Source of the DNA: JAYTXL01 sp043742955
GTDB taxonomy: Bacteria > Verrucomicrobiota > Verrucomicrobiia > Limisphaerales > JAYTXL01
DNA: 18,637 nucleotides
Direction of reading: 5' to 3'
Assembly (NCBI GenBank): GCA_043742955.1
Contig: JAYTXL010000012.1
Location: forward strand, 1-18,637
Shown here one piece after another: positions 1-6,688 of the stretch. The translations under genes and the position numbers were made by a program. The notes below the pieces were generated by a model. It saw only the letters and a list, made by a program, of their open reading frames with translations. It did no database searches and had not been told where the DNA came from. Each line of letters opens with the position of its first letter. Position 1 is the first letter of the stretch.

Positions 1-2
1 TT

Positions 3-776
3 TCCCACCCCGGAAAACCCGACCTGCGGATCGCCCTTCCAGCACCCGTCAGACCCAGTCCTGGCCCTCTATTTCATCTGGCCCCTTCAACACCAATCGC
101 GCTGGGGCATAAGGAGATTCCGGCAATCGTGGTAGAAATCTCAAAAGAGGAACTGCTCGTCCGCAGTCTGGTGGAAAACATCGCCCGGCGTTATCCCCAG
201 CCAATGGATTTGATCCGGGAAATCGAACGGCTCAGGACGCAGGGATACAACACCCACCAAATCAGCAAGAAAATTGACGTCAGCGACAGCCTCGTGCGGG
301 GATTCACGAGTCTCAAGAATGCGGGCGAAGAGCGGTTGCTGTTGGCCGCCGTGAGCGGGAAAATCCCCATCTGGGTCGCGGTGGACATCTCCAAAACTGA
401 CACCGTGGAAACTCAACGGGAACTGCTCAAGGCCTACGAAGCCAAACAACTCGATTACAAGTCCCTCAAATTTGTGAAGGGGCTGATTGAGAACCGGCGG
501 CTGATTGGCAAACAACGTGGCGGCAAAGGGGCGGGCACAAAACCCAAAAGCAGTGTCGAGAGCATGGTGAACGCCTACCGGAAGGAGAGCCAGCGGCAAA
601 AGCTGATGATCAAAAGGGCGAAGGTTTGCGATGTCAGGCTGGCTTTCATTGTGACGGCGTTCAACAAGCTGCTGGCCGATGAGAATTTCTGCACGCTGCT
701 ACGAGCGGAGACCCTGGCCACGATTCCAAAATATCTATCCGTGAAACTTTCACCCCGACCAAAGGAAACGGCATGA
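3..776 (+). CDS. ParB/RepB-family partition-like protein, 5' end outside window
   Basis: This looks like the C-terminal half of a ParB/RepB/Spo0J-like DNA-binding protein. The frame is open from base 3 with no stop. The stretch just before the GTG at 129 (LGHKEIPAIVVEISKEE) reads like the end of a ParB N-terminal domain, followed by SLVENIARR, the usual lead-in to the ParB helix-turn-helix. An HTH-like segment (HQISKKIDVSDSLVRG) follows, then a basic C-terminus. A GTG at 129 with AAGGAG at 111-116 could start a shortened product, but the homology before it argues that the gene enters from the left. Codons upstream of about base 95 fit the family poorly, so a frameshift or recombination there is possible. 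It overlaps the next gene by 4 nt (ATGA), so the two are probably translationally coupled. Family assignment is from recognition, not a search. Confidence 0.8.
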   Translation, partial: SHPGKPDLRIALPAPVRPSPGPLFHLAPSTPIALGHKEIPAIVVEISKEELLVRSLVENIARRYPQPMDLIREIERLRTQGYNTHQISKKIDVSDSLVRGFTSLKNAGEERLLLAAVSGKIPIWVAVDISKTDTVETQRELLKAYEAKQLDYKSLKFVKGLIENRRLIGKQRGGKGAGTKPKSSVESMVNAYRKESQRQKLMIKRAKVCDVRLAFIVTAFNKLLADENFCTLLRAETLATIPKYLSVKLSPRPKETA

Positions 777-1723
777 GTAATGATGAGTCGAAACTCCCCG
801 CAAATCCCTCACCCGGCCTGCGGCCCACCTCGCACCCTCCCACGAGTGAGGGGCAAATGAAGATCGGGTTTGAGATGCGGACCATCCGGCTGGCGCTGGA
901 AAACATCCTGCCCATGCGCCAACTAAAAGCCTCGGAAAAAAATGCCCACCGATACAAAATAATCGTGGCCACCCTCAAAGAAGTCGGGTTGGTTGAACCC
1001 CTCGTCGTGTATCCGCAAAAGGACGCGACGGGAAATTACCTCCTGTTGAATGGACACCTCTGCCTTTTTGCCCTGAAAGATTTGGGCGAGACGGCCGCTG
1101 ACTGCATCGTCGCCAAGGACGATGAATGTTTCACCTACAACGCCCGCATCAGCCGCCTCCCGGCGATTCAGGAACACAGGATGATCGTCAAGGCGGTGAA
1201 CAACGGCGTGAGCCCGGAGCGGTTGGCGGCGGCGTTGAACACGCCACTCCGCTATGTGTTGGCGGCCATGAATCTGCTGAACGGCATCCATGAGGAGGCG
1301 GCGGAATTGTTGAAGGACAAGAGTATTTGTCCCAAAGCCATCCGGCTGTTCAAGCGCGTCAACGGGATGCGGCAGATTGAAATGGCGGAGATGATGGTTG
1401 CGGCCAACAACTTTTTTGCAGGGTACGCGGAGGCGCTGGTGTTGGGAACAGCCCAACATCAACTGGTCAGCCCCGACGAGCCGAAAAAGAAGGGGGGAAT
1501 GTCGGCGGAGGATATTGCCCGCCTGGAGAGCGAAATGGAGTCGCTGGAACGGGACATGAAATCGGTCACGGACAGTTACACGGAAAACATGTTCACCCTG
1601 CAAACGGCGCAAACCTACATCAAGAATCTGTTAAAGAACGCGAAGATCGTCCGGTACCTGAACAGCAATCACGTGGAAATCTATTCGGAGTTTGAAACAA
1701 TTGCGGCGGCTGAGACAGTGTGA
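773..1723 (+). CDS. RepB-like plasmid-partition family protein
   Basis: A 316-residue protein resembling the second partner of ParB/RepB gene pairs on mobile elements. After residue 29 it has a ParB-like N-terminal segment (VGLVEPLVVYP near 70-80, LLLNGHLCLFALKDLG near 90-105). A RepB-type central region follows, with the family-typical RLPAIQEHRMIVKAV and later RQIEMAEMMVAANN. The last 80 residues are rich in E and K and probably form a coiled coil. Residues 10-28 (NPSPGLRPTSHPPTSEGQ) are not family sequence; they are the translation of a palindromic intergenic-type repeat. Two starts are possible: ATG 773, preceded by AAAGGA and overlapping the upstream stop, or ATG 857, preceded by GAGGGG. 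The likely role is DNA binding or segregation of a plasmid or integrative element (family knowledge plus inference). Confidence 0.8.
   Translation: MSNDESKLPANPSPGLRPTSHPPTSEGQMKIGFEMRTIRLALENILPMRQLKASEKNAHRYKIIVATLKEVGLVEPLVVYPQKDATGNYLLLNGHLCLFALKDLGETAADCIVAKDDECFTYNARISRLPAIQEHRMIVKAVNNGVSPERLAAALNTPLRYVLAAMNLLNGIHEEAAELLKDKSICPKAIRLFKRVNGMRQIEMAEMMVAANNFFAGYAEALVLGTAQHQLVSPDEPKKKGGMSAEDIARLESEMESLERDMKSVTDSYTENMFTLQTAQTYIKNLLKNAKIVRYLNSNHVEIYSEFETIAAAETV
806..852 (+). repeat. REP-like palindromic repeat inside the 5' coding region
   Basis: Inverted arms CCCTCAC (806-812) and GTGAGGG (846-852) enclose a GC-rich core containing GGCCTGCGGCC. This composition is typical of dispersed extragenic palindromes in many GC-rich bacteria. 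Here it lies in frame within a gene and encodes a Pro/Ser-rich peptide. A related element lies at 18309-18345. Family membership is recognised by eye only. Confidence 0.6.
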
Positions 1724-1840
1724 ACGGACGCAGGTGCGAGAAGTCTGCGCCCCGGCAAGCGCATGGCCGAAGGGGGGCGAAACGTGAAGGTTGCGGCTAC
1801 GGTTCGATTACGCGAGCTGCCGCTGCGCGTCAAAATGCCA

Positions 1841-4800
1841 CTATTCTTTTTCGAATCCCTGAGCCGTGAACTTCAAGGTCCGGGCGTTCTCCGTGACGGT
1901 GCGGACGATGTTGTCGGGCGCGCCCTCGGGCATCTGAGCATTGATTTCGAGCGTGACCTCGACGGTGGCACCGGGTTGCAGGCCCAGATGCTGGATGATT
2001 TCCTCGGCAATCCTCCCGGCATCGCGGCCAACGCGTTGCGGATTCAACGGAACGGAACCGTAGAAGCGTTTCGGCTTGGTGGCCGCGGGTGACTGGCCTC
2101 CCGTCGTGCCCGGCGGCATGGTCACGGGCTGCCCAAGCGTCGGCGTCGGTGCTCCGGGGGCGCTGGTGATGACGGCGGCGGTTGCGGCTTGCTCTGCTTG
2201 AAACTGTTTCGTGGCTGCCTCGGGTTTGACCAACAAACCCGACTGCTCGTCCAGCCCCAATGGCACCTGCTGGCCGAAGCGAAGGCCGCGATACCGCTTT
2301 GATCCCTCATCAAAGCTATCGGCGTAAGCGAAGGAATCCTGCTGCCAATTCAGGAGCGCGACGCCCTCGTGAATGGCCTCCACCAACACTTGGGAGTTGC
2401 GTAGGCGAGGCAGGTAAAGGTAGCGAGCGAAATCCTCCGCGAGTTGCTTTACAGCCACGTTCTCGCCGCGCCACAAGGGAACATTATCCAGTTCCAAGCG
2501 AAGCCGTGTGGCTGCAAACTTGGACACGAGCATCTCGTCGTTTTTCAACTTGCGACTGGCGCGCACGGCGAGCGCCTCCTGTCCCTGCAACCGAAGCGCC
2601 TGCCAACCGGCCGGTTCCTGCGGCTTCAACTGCGTTGGCACCAGGAGCCATTGGTAACACTCGGGGATGCGGGCATTAACGGTGGTGTTCGCGTTGTCGC
2701 GCTGAGCCTTCGCCTGCTTCCGCTGGTAAGAATCGAGGTTCAAGGGCGGTTCCTCGCCTTCGGACTCCTCCACGATAGAGTTCCATGCGAGGTAATGACG
2801 CGTGGCTTGGTCAAGTTCGGCGAGGCGGGTGCGGTCGGCCGCGAGGAAAACGAGCGTGTTGCGATAGAGACGCGGCGCTGTGCCCCGGCTCTCCAGCATT
2901 GCCTGAGCGGCATCCATCGCGGGACTCTGTTGATCCTTGATGTGCGGATATTCGACGCCGAGAATGATTAGGCGCGCGTCCGGATCATCCGGCACGTCGG
3001 CGTTGGTGAGCGGGAAAGGATGCAGGCGGTTGAAATCGCCCCGACTTCTCGCGTCCAGCTGGACGCGCTTTTTCACCTCGTCGGCAACCGCATCGGCGTC
3101 GGACTTCAACTGTTCGGCCCGGTCTTCCGCCAGCTTTGTGACCGTGGGCTGCGTGGAATACCAATACCGCGCGCCATCCACGTAAAGGTAGGTGGCCTGT
3201 TGTGCCAGATGGCGCAACGCGTCGCCGAAGATCGCCGGGGCTTCACCGGGTTGGACACAACCCAGTTTGATGCGCCGGTCTTCGAGACCGCGGTTGGCGG
3301 CCTTGGCCGTGGGCGCGGAACCGAGATAAACCGTGCGCGCCACGCGGCGGCACGCGGAGTAGCGGCCAAGGTTTGGTTTCTCGCCGTCAATACGCAGCGG
3401 CAAAGAGTTTGGGCCGTCCACATCCTTTTCCATGACGGGCACCCAGTTGTCCGGCAAGTAGCGGGTCAACTCGAACTGCACGCGCGGATCATCAATGGGA
3501 ATGTTCGCCGGCAGGATGAGCGGGTTGCGGTCGTGTTTTTCCCAGAGCGAATGGATGACCGCGGCCATGAGCCGGAGCACACCACGTGTACGCTGGAATT
3601 TGACGAGCGTGGACCAATCCGAATAGAGCCGGTCGAACACTTCCGGATGGATGGGATACGCCGCCTTGAGGCGTTTCTCGTAATCGGGATCGCGACATTC
3701 CGGTGGGAACTCCTGCTGCTGGGTGCGGTAAAGTTCCATGAACGCCTTGGCCGTGAGGTCGCGGGCCACGTGGGAATCCCCGCTGAGGGTTTCAAACAAC
3801 CGGCGCCGGACAATCTCGAATCCTTCCTCGGCGCTCGCCGGACGCCACGAGGATTCCACGCGACCGATCGCATTCTTCAAACGCTCCAGCGCGAACCGGC
3901 CGCGCTCGCCGCCTACCTCCACGTCGGAGATTTCGCTGCCGTGCGGGCTGACGCCGCCGCTATCACTGGCGGGAATGCTGACGACGAGCAGCGTGTTCTT
4001 CGCCGCCTTCGCCGCCTCGCTCAAGGTTTGGGCGAAGGTGAAATGCGTCTCGAACCGTCCGCCGGGCAAATCCGCCGCTTCGTGCAACTGGCGCGCGTAG
4101 GCCACCCACTCGTCAATGAGGATGAGGCACGGCGAATATTTGTTGAACAGCACGCGCAAGGTGTCGCCGGGGCTGGTGGCGAGTGCGTCGTCCTCTTTCA
4201 CCAACGCATAGCCTTCCTTCCCGCCGAGTTGCCACGCGAGTTCGCCCCAGAGCGTGCGAACCACCGTGCCATCCGGTTTGCGGCTCGGCGAGCCGGGGGA
4301 AATCTTGTTGCCGACGATGACGACGCGTTTCGCGGCGGGAATACTGTTCACGCCGGCTTTCTCAAACACGGCCTCAAGTCCTGGCAACTCCGCCGCCTTC
4401 ATCCCGCAAAACATGTGATACAGCGCGAGCATCGAGTGCGTCTTGCCGCCGCCGAAATTGGTTTGCAGTTCGATGACAGGATCGCCGCCTTGACCGGCCA
4501 GGCGCTGCAATGCGCCCGAAAGCAAATCGCGCAATCCCTGGGTGAGGAAAGTGCGCCGGAAAAATTCGACGGGGTGACGATACTCGTCCGAGCCTTCGCC
4601 CATGTGGACCTGCCACAAGTCGGCGGCGAACTCAGCCTGTTGATATTTGCCGCTGGCCACGTCCTTATGCGGCGTCACAACTTCGCGCCACGGTTTGAGA
4701 CCAGCCACGACTTCACCTTCCATTGTCCCGCTGGCCGAGCGGCGCTTCTCCGAGCGAACCTGCTCGTCGTAGCGGACGCGCAAAAGCTCCAGCTTGATTT

Positions 4801-5200
4801 TTTCAACCTCGGAAGCCTCGGGCGCGGAGACGGCGGTGAGCAGGCGGGCGGTGCTGTCGAGGGCGCGATAAGCGTCGTCCGTGCTGAAGGGCCGCTGATG
4901 GGCCCAGCGGTTGCGGACATCGCGCAACTCGCTGCAAAGCGTGCGCTCGGCCTGACCGAGGGTTTTGCGGAACACGTCGTTCCACTGGTTCCAGAGCGCA
5001 AGCAGGAGAGACTGGGCATCCCACTGCGGATCCTCGGCCGAGCCAAGAAGCGGCATCTGATTGCCGGCCATGGTGCGGCGTGTTTCCTCGAACCAGCCCT
5101 CCTGGTAGGTGCTCTTGAGTTCGCGTTCGATGAACGGCGTTAGGCCACGGCTCAACAGTTCAAGAGCCTTGCCGACGCGTTCGTGATTGGTAATGGCCAT
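1841..5200 (-). CDS. Swt1-like HEPN domain fused to DUF499 AAA-type ATPase
   Basis: A 1,119-residue protein, last gene of the long minus-strand operon, starting 21 nt after the SecB-like gene. Residues 5-125 form a Swt1-like HEPN domain with the metal-independent RNase signature R-x4-H (R96-N-R-W-A-H101). Residues 210-1000 are a DUF499 (COG1483-type) ATPase. Walker A is FGGGKTH at 249-255, Walker B is LILIDEW at 359-365, and a family-typical VVSIPASD segment follows. After a Pro/Thr linker, the C-terminal 75 residues (KRFYGSVPLNPQRVGRDAGR onward) match the usual DUF499 end. DUF499-type ATPases occur beside DNA methylases in defence islands and are comparable to the BREX BrxC/PglY ATPase. An ATP-driven sensor or loader with a HEPN RNase effector is inferred. 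No strong ribosome site precedes the ATG. Confidence 0.9.
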   Translation of the reverse strand: MAITNHERVGKALELLSRGLTPFIERELKSTYQEGWFEETRRTMAGNQMPLLGSAEDPQWDAQSLLLALWNQWNDVFRKTLGQAERTLCSELRDVRNRWAHQRPFSTDDAYRALDSTARLLTAVSAPEASEVEKIKLELLRVRYDEQVRSEKRRSASGTMEGEVVAGLKPWREVVTPHKDVASGKYQQAEFAADLWQVHMGEGSDEYRHPVEFFRRTFLTQGLRDLLSGALQRLAGQGGDPVIELQTNFGGGKTHSMLALYHMFCGMKAAELPGLEAVFEKAGVNSIPAAKRVVIVGNKISPGSPSRKPDGTVVRTLWGELAWQLGGKEGYALVKEDDALATSPGDTLRVLFNKYSPCLILIDEWVAYARQLHEAADLPGGRFETHFTFAQTLSEAAKAAKNTLLVVSIPASDSGGVSPHGSEISDVEVGGERGRFALERLKNAIGRVESSWRPASAEEGFEIVRRRLFETLSGDSHVARDLTAKAFMELYRTQQQEFPPECRDPDYEKRLKAAYPIHPEVFDRLYSDWSTLVKFQRTRGVLRLMAAVIHSLWEKHDRNPLILPANIPIDDPRVQFELTRYLPDNWVPVMEKDVDGPNSLPLRIDGEKPNLGRYSACRRVARTVYLGSAPTAKAANRGLEDRRIKLGCVQPGEAPAIFGDALRHLAQQATYLYVDGARYWYSTQPTVTKLAEDRAEQLKSDADAVADEVKKRVQLDARSRGDFNRLHPFPLTNADVPDDPDARLIILGVEYPHIKDQQSPAMDAAQAMLESRGTAPRLYRNTLVFLAADRTRLAELDQATRHYLAWNSIVEESEGEEPPLNLDSYQRKQAKAQRDNANTTVNARIPECYQWLLVPTQLKPQEPAGWQALRLQGQEALAVRASRKLKNDEMLVSKFAATRLRLELDNVPLWRGENVAVKQLAEDFARYLYLPRLRNSQVLVEAIHEGVALLNWQQDSFAYADSFDEGSKRYRGLRFGQQVPLGLDEQSGLLVKPEAATKQFQAEQAATAAVITSAPGAPTPTLGQPVTMPPGTTGGQSPAATKPKRFYGSVPLNPQRVGRDAGRIAEEIIQHLGLQPGATVEVTLEINAQMPEGAPDNIVRTVTENARTLKFTAQGFEKE

Positions 5201-5221
5201 GTCAAAGGTTTGCCGGACGAT

Positions 5222-5725
5222 TCAAGTCCCGCCCGTGGCATGCTGGACGACCGGGGCGGATGCCGCAGGGGCAGCGGCTTTCCGCTGCGCCTCTTCTCGG
5301 CGTTTTTCGATGTCCGCCACGATTTCATTGGGCATGACGTTGGGCACGGAAAAGCGGCCACCGGGGAAAACCGCCGTGGTGGTGGCGAGTAGACCGCGCA
5401 AAGTTCCGTAGAGCATGTTGAACCCGTTCACGCGGATGAGAATTTCTTCTTTCCCCGGTGGAGTTGAATCCGTGAAGGAGAAGAAACCGACTATTTCGCA
5501 CTGGATGTGGTAGCCGACTTTCTGCTGCTTGTCATCCTGTTCCTGAAAATCGACCTTGAGCCGCAACATCCGGCGTCGTTGATCGTCACGATGGTTGGCA
5601 ACCTCGTAATCGAAATTGGACGTCACCGACGCGACCGTGATCGTCGGGCTGGTGCCGGGGAAGGTATAATCCGCCTGCAGCCGGGTCAGAAAATAATCTT
5701 CAAGCTGCAAGGTCGGCGGGTTCAT
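5222..5725 (-). CDS. SecB-like chaperone of a toxin-antitoxin-chaperone module
   Basis: A 167-residue protein with a SecB-like fold. A strand-rich N-terminal half (VTSNFDYEV, MLRLKVDF, HIQCEIVGFFSF) is followed by the SecB-type helix and loop NGFNMLYGTLRGLLATTTAVF and a proline-containing end (FSVPNVMPNEI). Residues 140-167 are a charged, Ala-rich tail. The frame is open about 60 codons further upstream, but that part only shadows the antitoxin gene. ATG 5725 begins the family-like sequence and overlaps the antitoxin stop by 26 nt. In TAC systems a SecB-like chaperone stabilises the aggregation-prone antitoxin, and its loss frees the toxin. The gene order toxin, antitoxin, chaperone here is that of TAC. 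The SecB call rests on pattern recognition; a structure prediction would settle it. Confidence 0.72.
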   Translation of the reverse strand: MNPPTLQLEDYFLTRLQADYTFPGTSPTITVASVTSNFDYEVANHRDDQRRRMLRLKVDFQEQDDKQQKVGYHIQCEIVGFFSFTDSTPPGKEEILIRVNGFNMLYGTLRGLLATTTAVFPGGRFSVPNVMPNEIVADIEKRREEAQRKAAAPAASAPVVQHATGGT

Positions 5726-6230
5726 AGGCAGTAATCGTGATGCCAGCCGGATTCGTGCGGATGTTGCCAAACAGGGTTTGAACATCGTCGAAGGGCTGAC
5801 GCCGCGTGGATGGGCCAGCCCAATGAGCTTCGAGCGACTCGATCTTGCGTTGCGTGGGAACGCAGCGCATGACATGCGCGACTTCGTTTTCGCGCAAAAC
5901 CTGGAGGTCAATGCGACGATTCAACACGTGGGCAAGTTCACACAGCGTCTCGACGGTGAAGTTCACCCGCTTGTCCTCGTTCAGGAGTTTGTTCAAATAC
6001 TGCCGGGTCTTGCCCCAAACACGGGCGACATCCGCTTGCGTCTGGGCAGTTTCCTCCATCGCCTCCAACATTTCGGAGACGAAGCGGCCTTTGATGAGTT
6101 CGGCGCAAAAGGCGGGATCATTGTCCAGCGCTTCGCCCGCGCGACGTAGTTCCTCCAGATCGTGCTTGGTGAGCGTGGGGACAGAATCCAGCCACGCGCG
6201 GATGTCCGCAGGTAGTTCGTTTGCGTTCAT
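5700..6230 (-). CDS. XRE/HigA-like antitoxin with C-terminal extension
   Basis: A 176-residue protein. A helical N-terminus (1-48) precedes a helix-turn-helix at about 50-108 (VSEMLEAMEETAQTQADVAR, then a recognition-helix region KTRQYLNKLLN), typical of HigA/XRE antitoxins. A tail of about 65 residues (109-176) has no evident DNA-binding motif. In TAC systems such a tail is the chaperone-addiction region that SecB-like proteins bind, which would suit the SecB-like gene directly downstream. ATG 6230 is chosen because it overlaps the toxin stop by 4 nt (ATGA); the open frame extends 25 codons upstream but only shadows the toxin gene. It probably neutralises the toxin and represses the locus at the palindrome at 6638-6655 (inference). 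Confidence 0.82.
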   Translation of the reverse strand: MNANELPADIRAWLDSVPTLTKHDLEELRRAGEALDNDPAFCAELIKGRFVSEMLEAMEETAQTQADVARVWGKTRQYLNKLLNEDKRVNFTVETLCELAHVLNRRIDLQVLRENEVAHVMRCVPTQRKIESLEAHWAGPSTRRQPFDDVQTLFGNIRTNPAGITITAYEPADLAA

Positions 6231-6637
6231 ATTTGTGACTCGTAAAGCTGTTTTAACTTTGCGCATCGGGCAAAGGCGGCATCCTGACTGCCCTTGCCTT
6301 TCCAAAAATCGTTCGTGCAGACGACCACGGCGGCCTCGTCGCGGTCGGAATAGAAAAACATCATTCGCGCATGGCCTTTGTGGGCTCGCATTTCAAAAAC
6401 TTCCCCGTGCGCCGGGTTTTCGTTGCGCTTCACTTTGTTCTCGTCCGGGACGCGATGCATTCCGCCCACGATCCGCATGACCTTCATGATTTTCTTGAAG
6501 TCTGCGGGTTGCGTCTTCTGCCACTCATGCAATGCGACCAACGCCGGGCTTTGCCCGTCGAAGGCCAGCGCCCGAACCTGCCAGCGGCCCTGTTCCTCCG
6601 CCCGCAGGCCCGGAATTTCTAGTAAATCTATCGTCAC
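6227..6637 (-). CDS. RelE/HigB (Gp49-like) toxin
   Basis: A 136-residue protein. The core FEMRAHKGHARMMFFYS (81-97), the strand VVVCTNDFWKG and the final amphipathic helix FARCAKLKQLYE match the RelE/ParE-superfamily Gp49-like group, usually ribosome-dependent mRNA endonucleases. Candidate active-site residues are the basic and aromatic R84, K87, R91 and F94. The start is GTG 6637, directly after an 18-bp palindrome and 51 nt after the methylase stop. The antitoxin follows with a 4-nt overlap, so the order is toxin first, as in higBA. Inside a defence operon it would act as an abortive-infection effector if the antitoxin or chaperone is disturbed (inference). Confidence 0.8.
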   Translation of the reverse strand: MTIDLLEIPGLRAEEQGRWQVRALAFDGQSPALVALHEWQKTQPADFKKIMKVMRIVGGMHRVPDENKVKRNENPAHGEVFEMRAHKGHARMMFFYSDRDEAAVVVCTNDFWKGKGSQDAAFARCAKLKQLYESQI

Positions 6638-6655
6638 GTCAACCTAAAGGTTTAC
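6638..6655 (-). promoter_or_regulatory. Candidate antitoxin operator palindrome
   Basis: GTcAACCTaaAGGTTtAC is an inverted repeat with arms AACCT/AGGTT, a 2-nt centre and outer GT/AC pairs. It abuts the GTG start of the toxin gene within the 51-nt methylase-toxin gap. Small XRE antitoxins commonly bind such sites. I found no convincing -35/-10 pair, so operator function is inferred from symmetry and position. Confidence 0.45.
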
Positions 6656-6688
6656 ACGAACTTTTCAAGCGTCCTTTATCCAATTGTC

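Noticed and set aside
1724..1840. Possible bidirectional terminator between the convergent RepB-like and DUF499 genes
   Set aside because: Only a 5-bp stem with a wobble pair (GGTGC/GCGCC) is visible, with no T-run.
3020..5143. 707-codon open frame on the + strand
   Set aside because: It lies fully antisense to the DUF499 gene, which has clear HEPN and ATPase motifs. Its own translation has no recognisable domain, and long antisense frames are expected in GC-rich genes.
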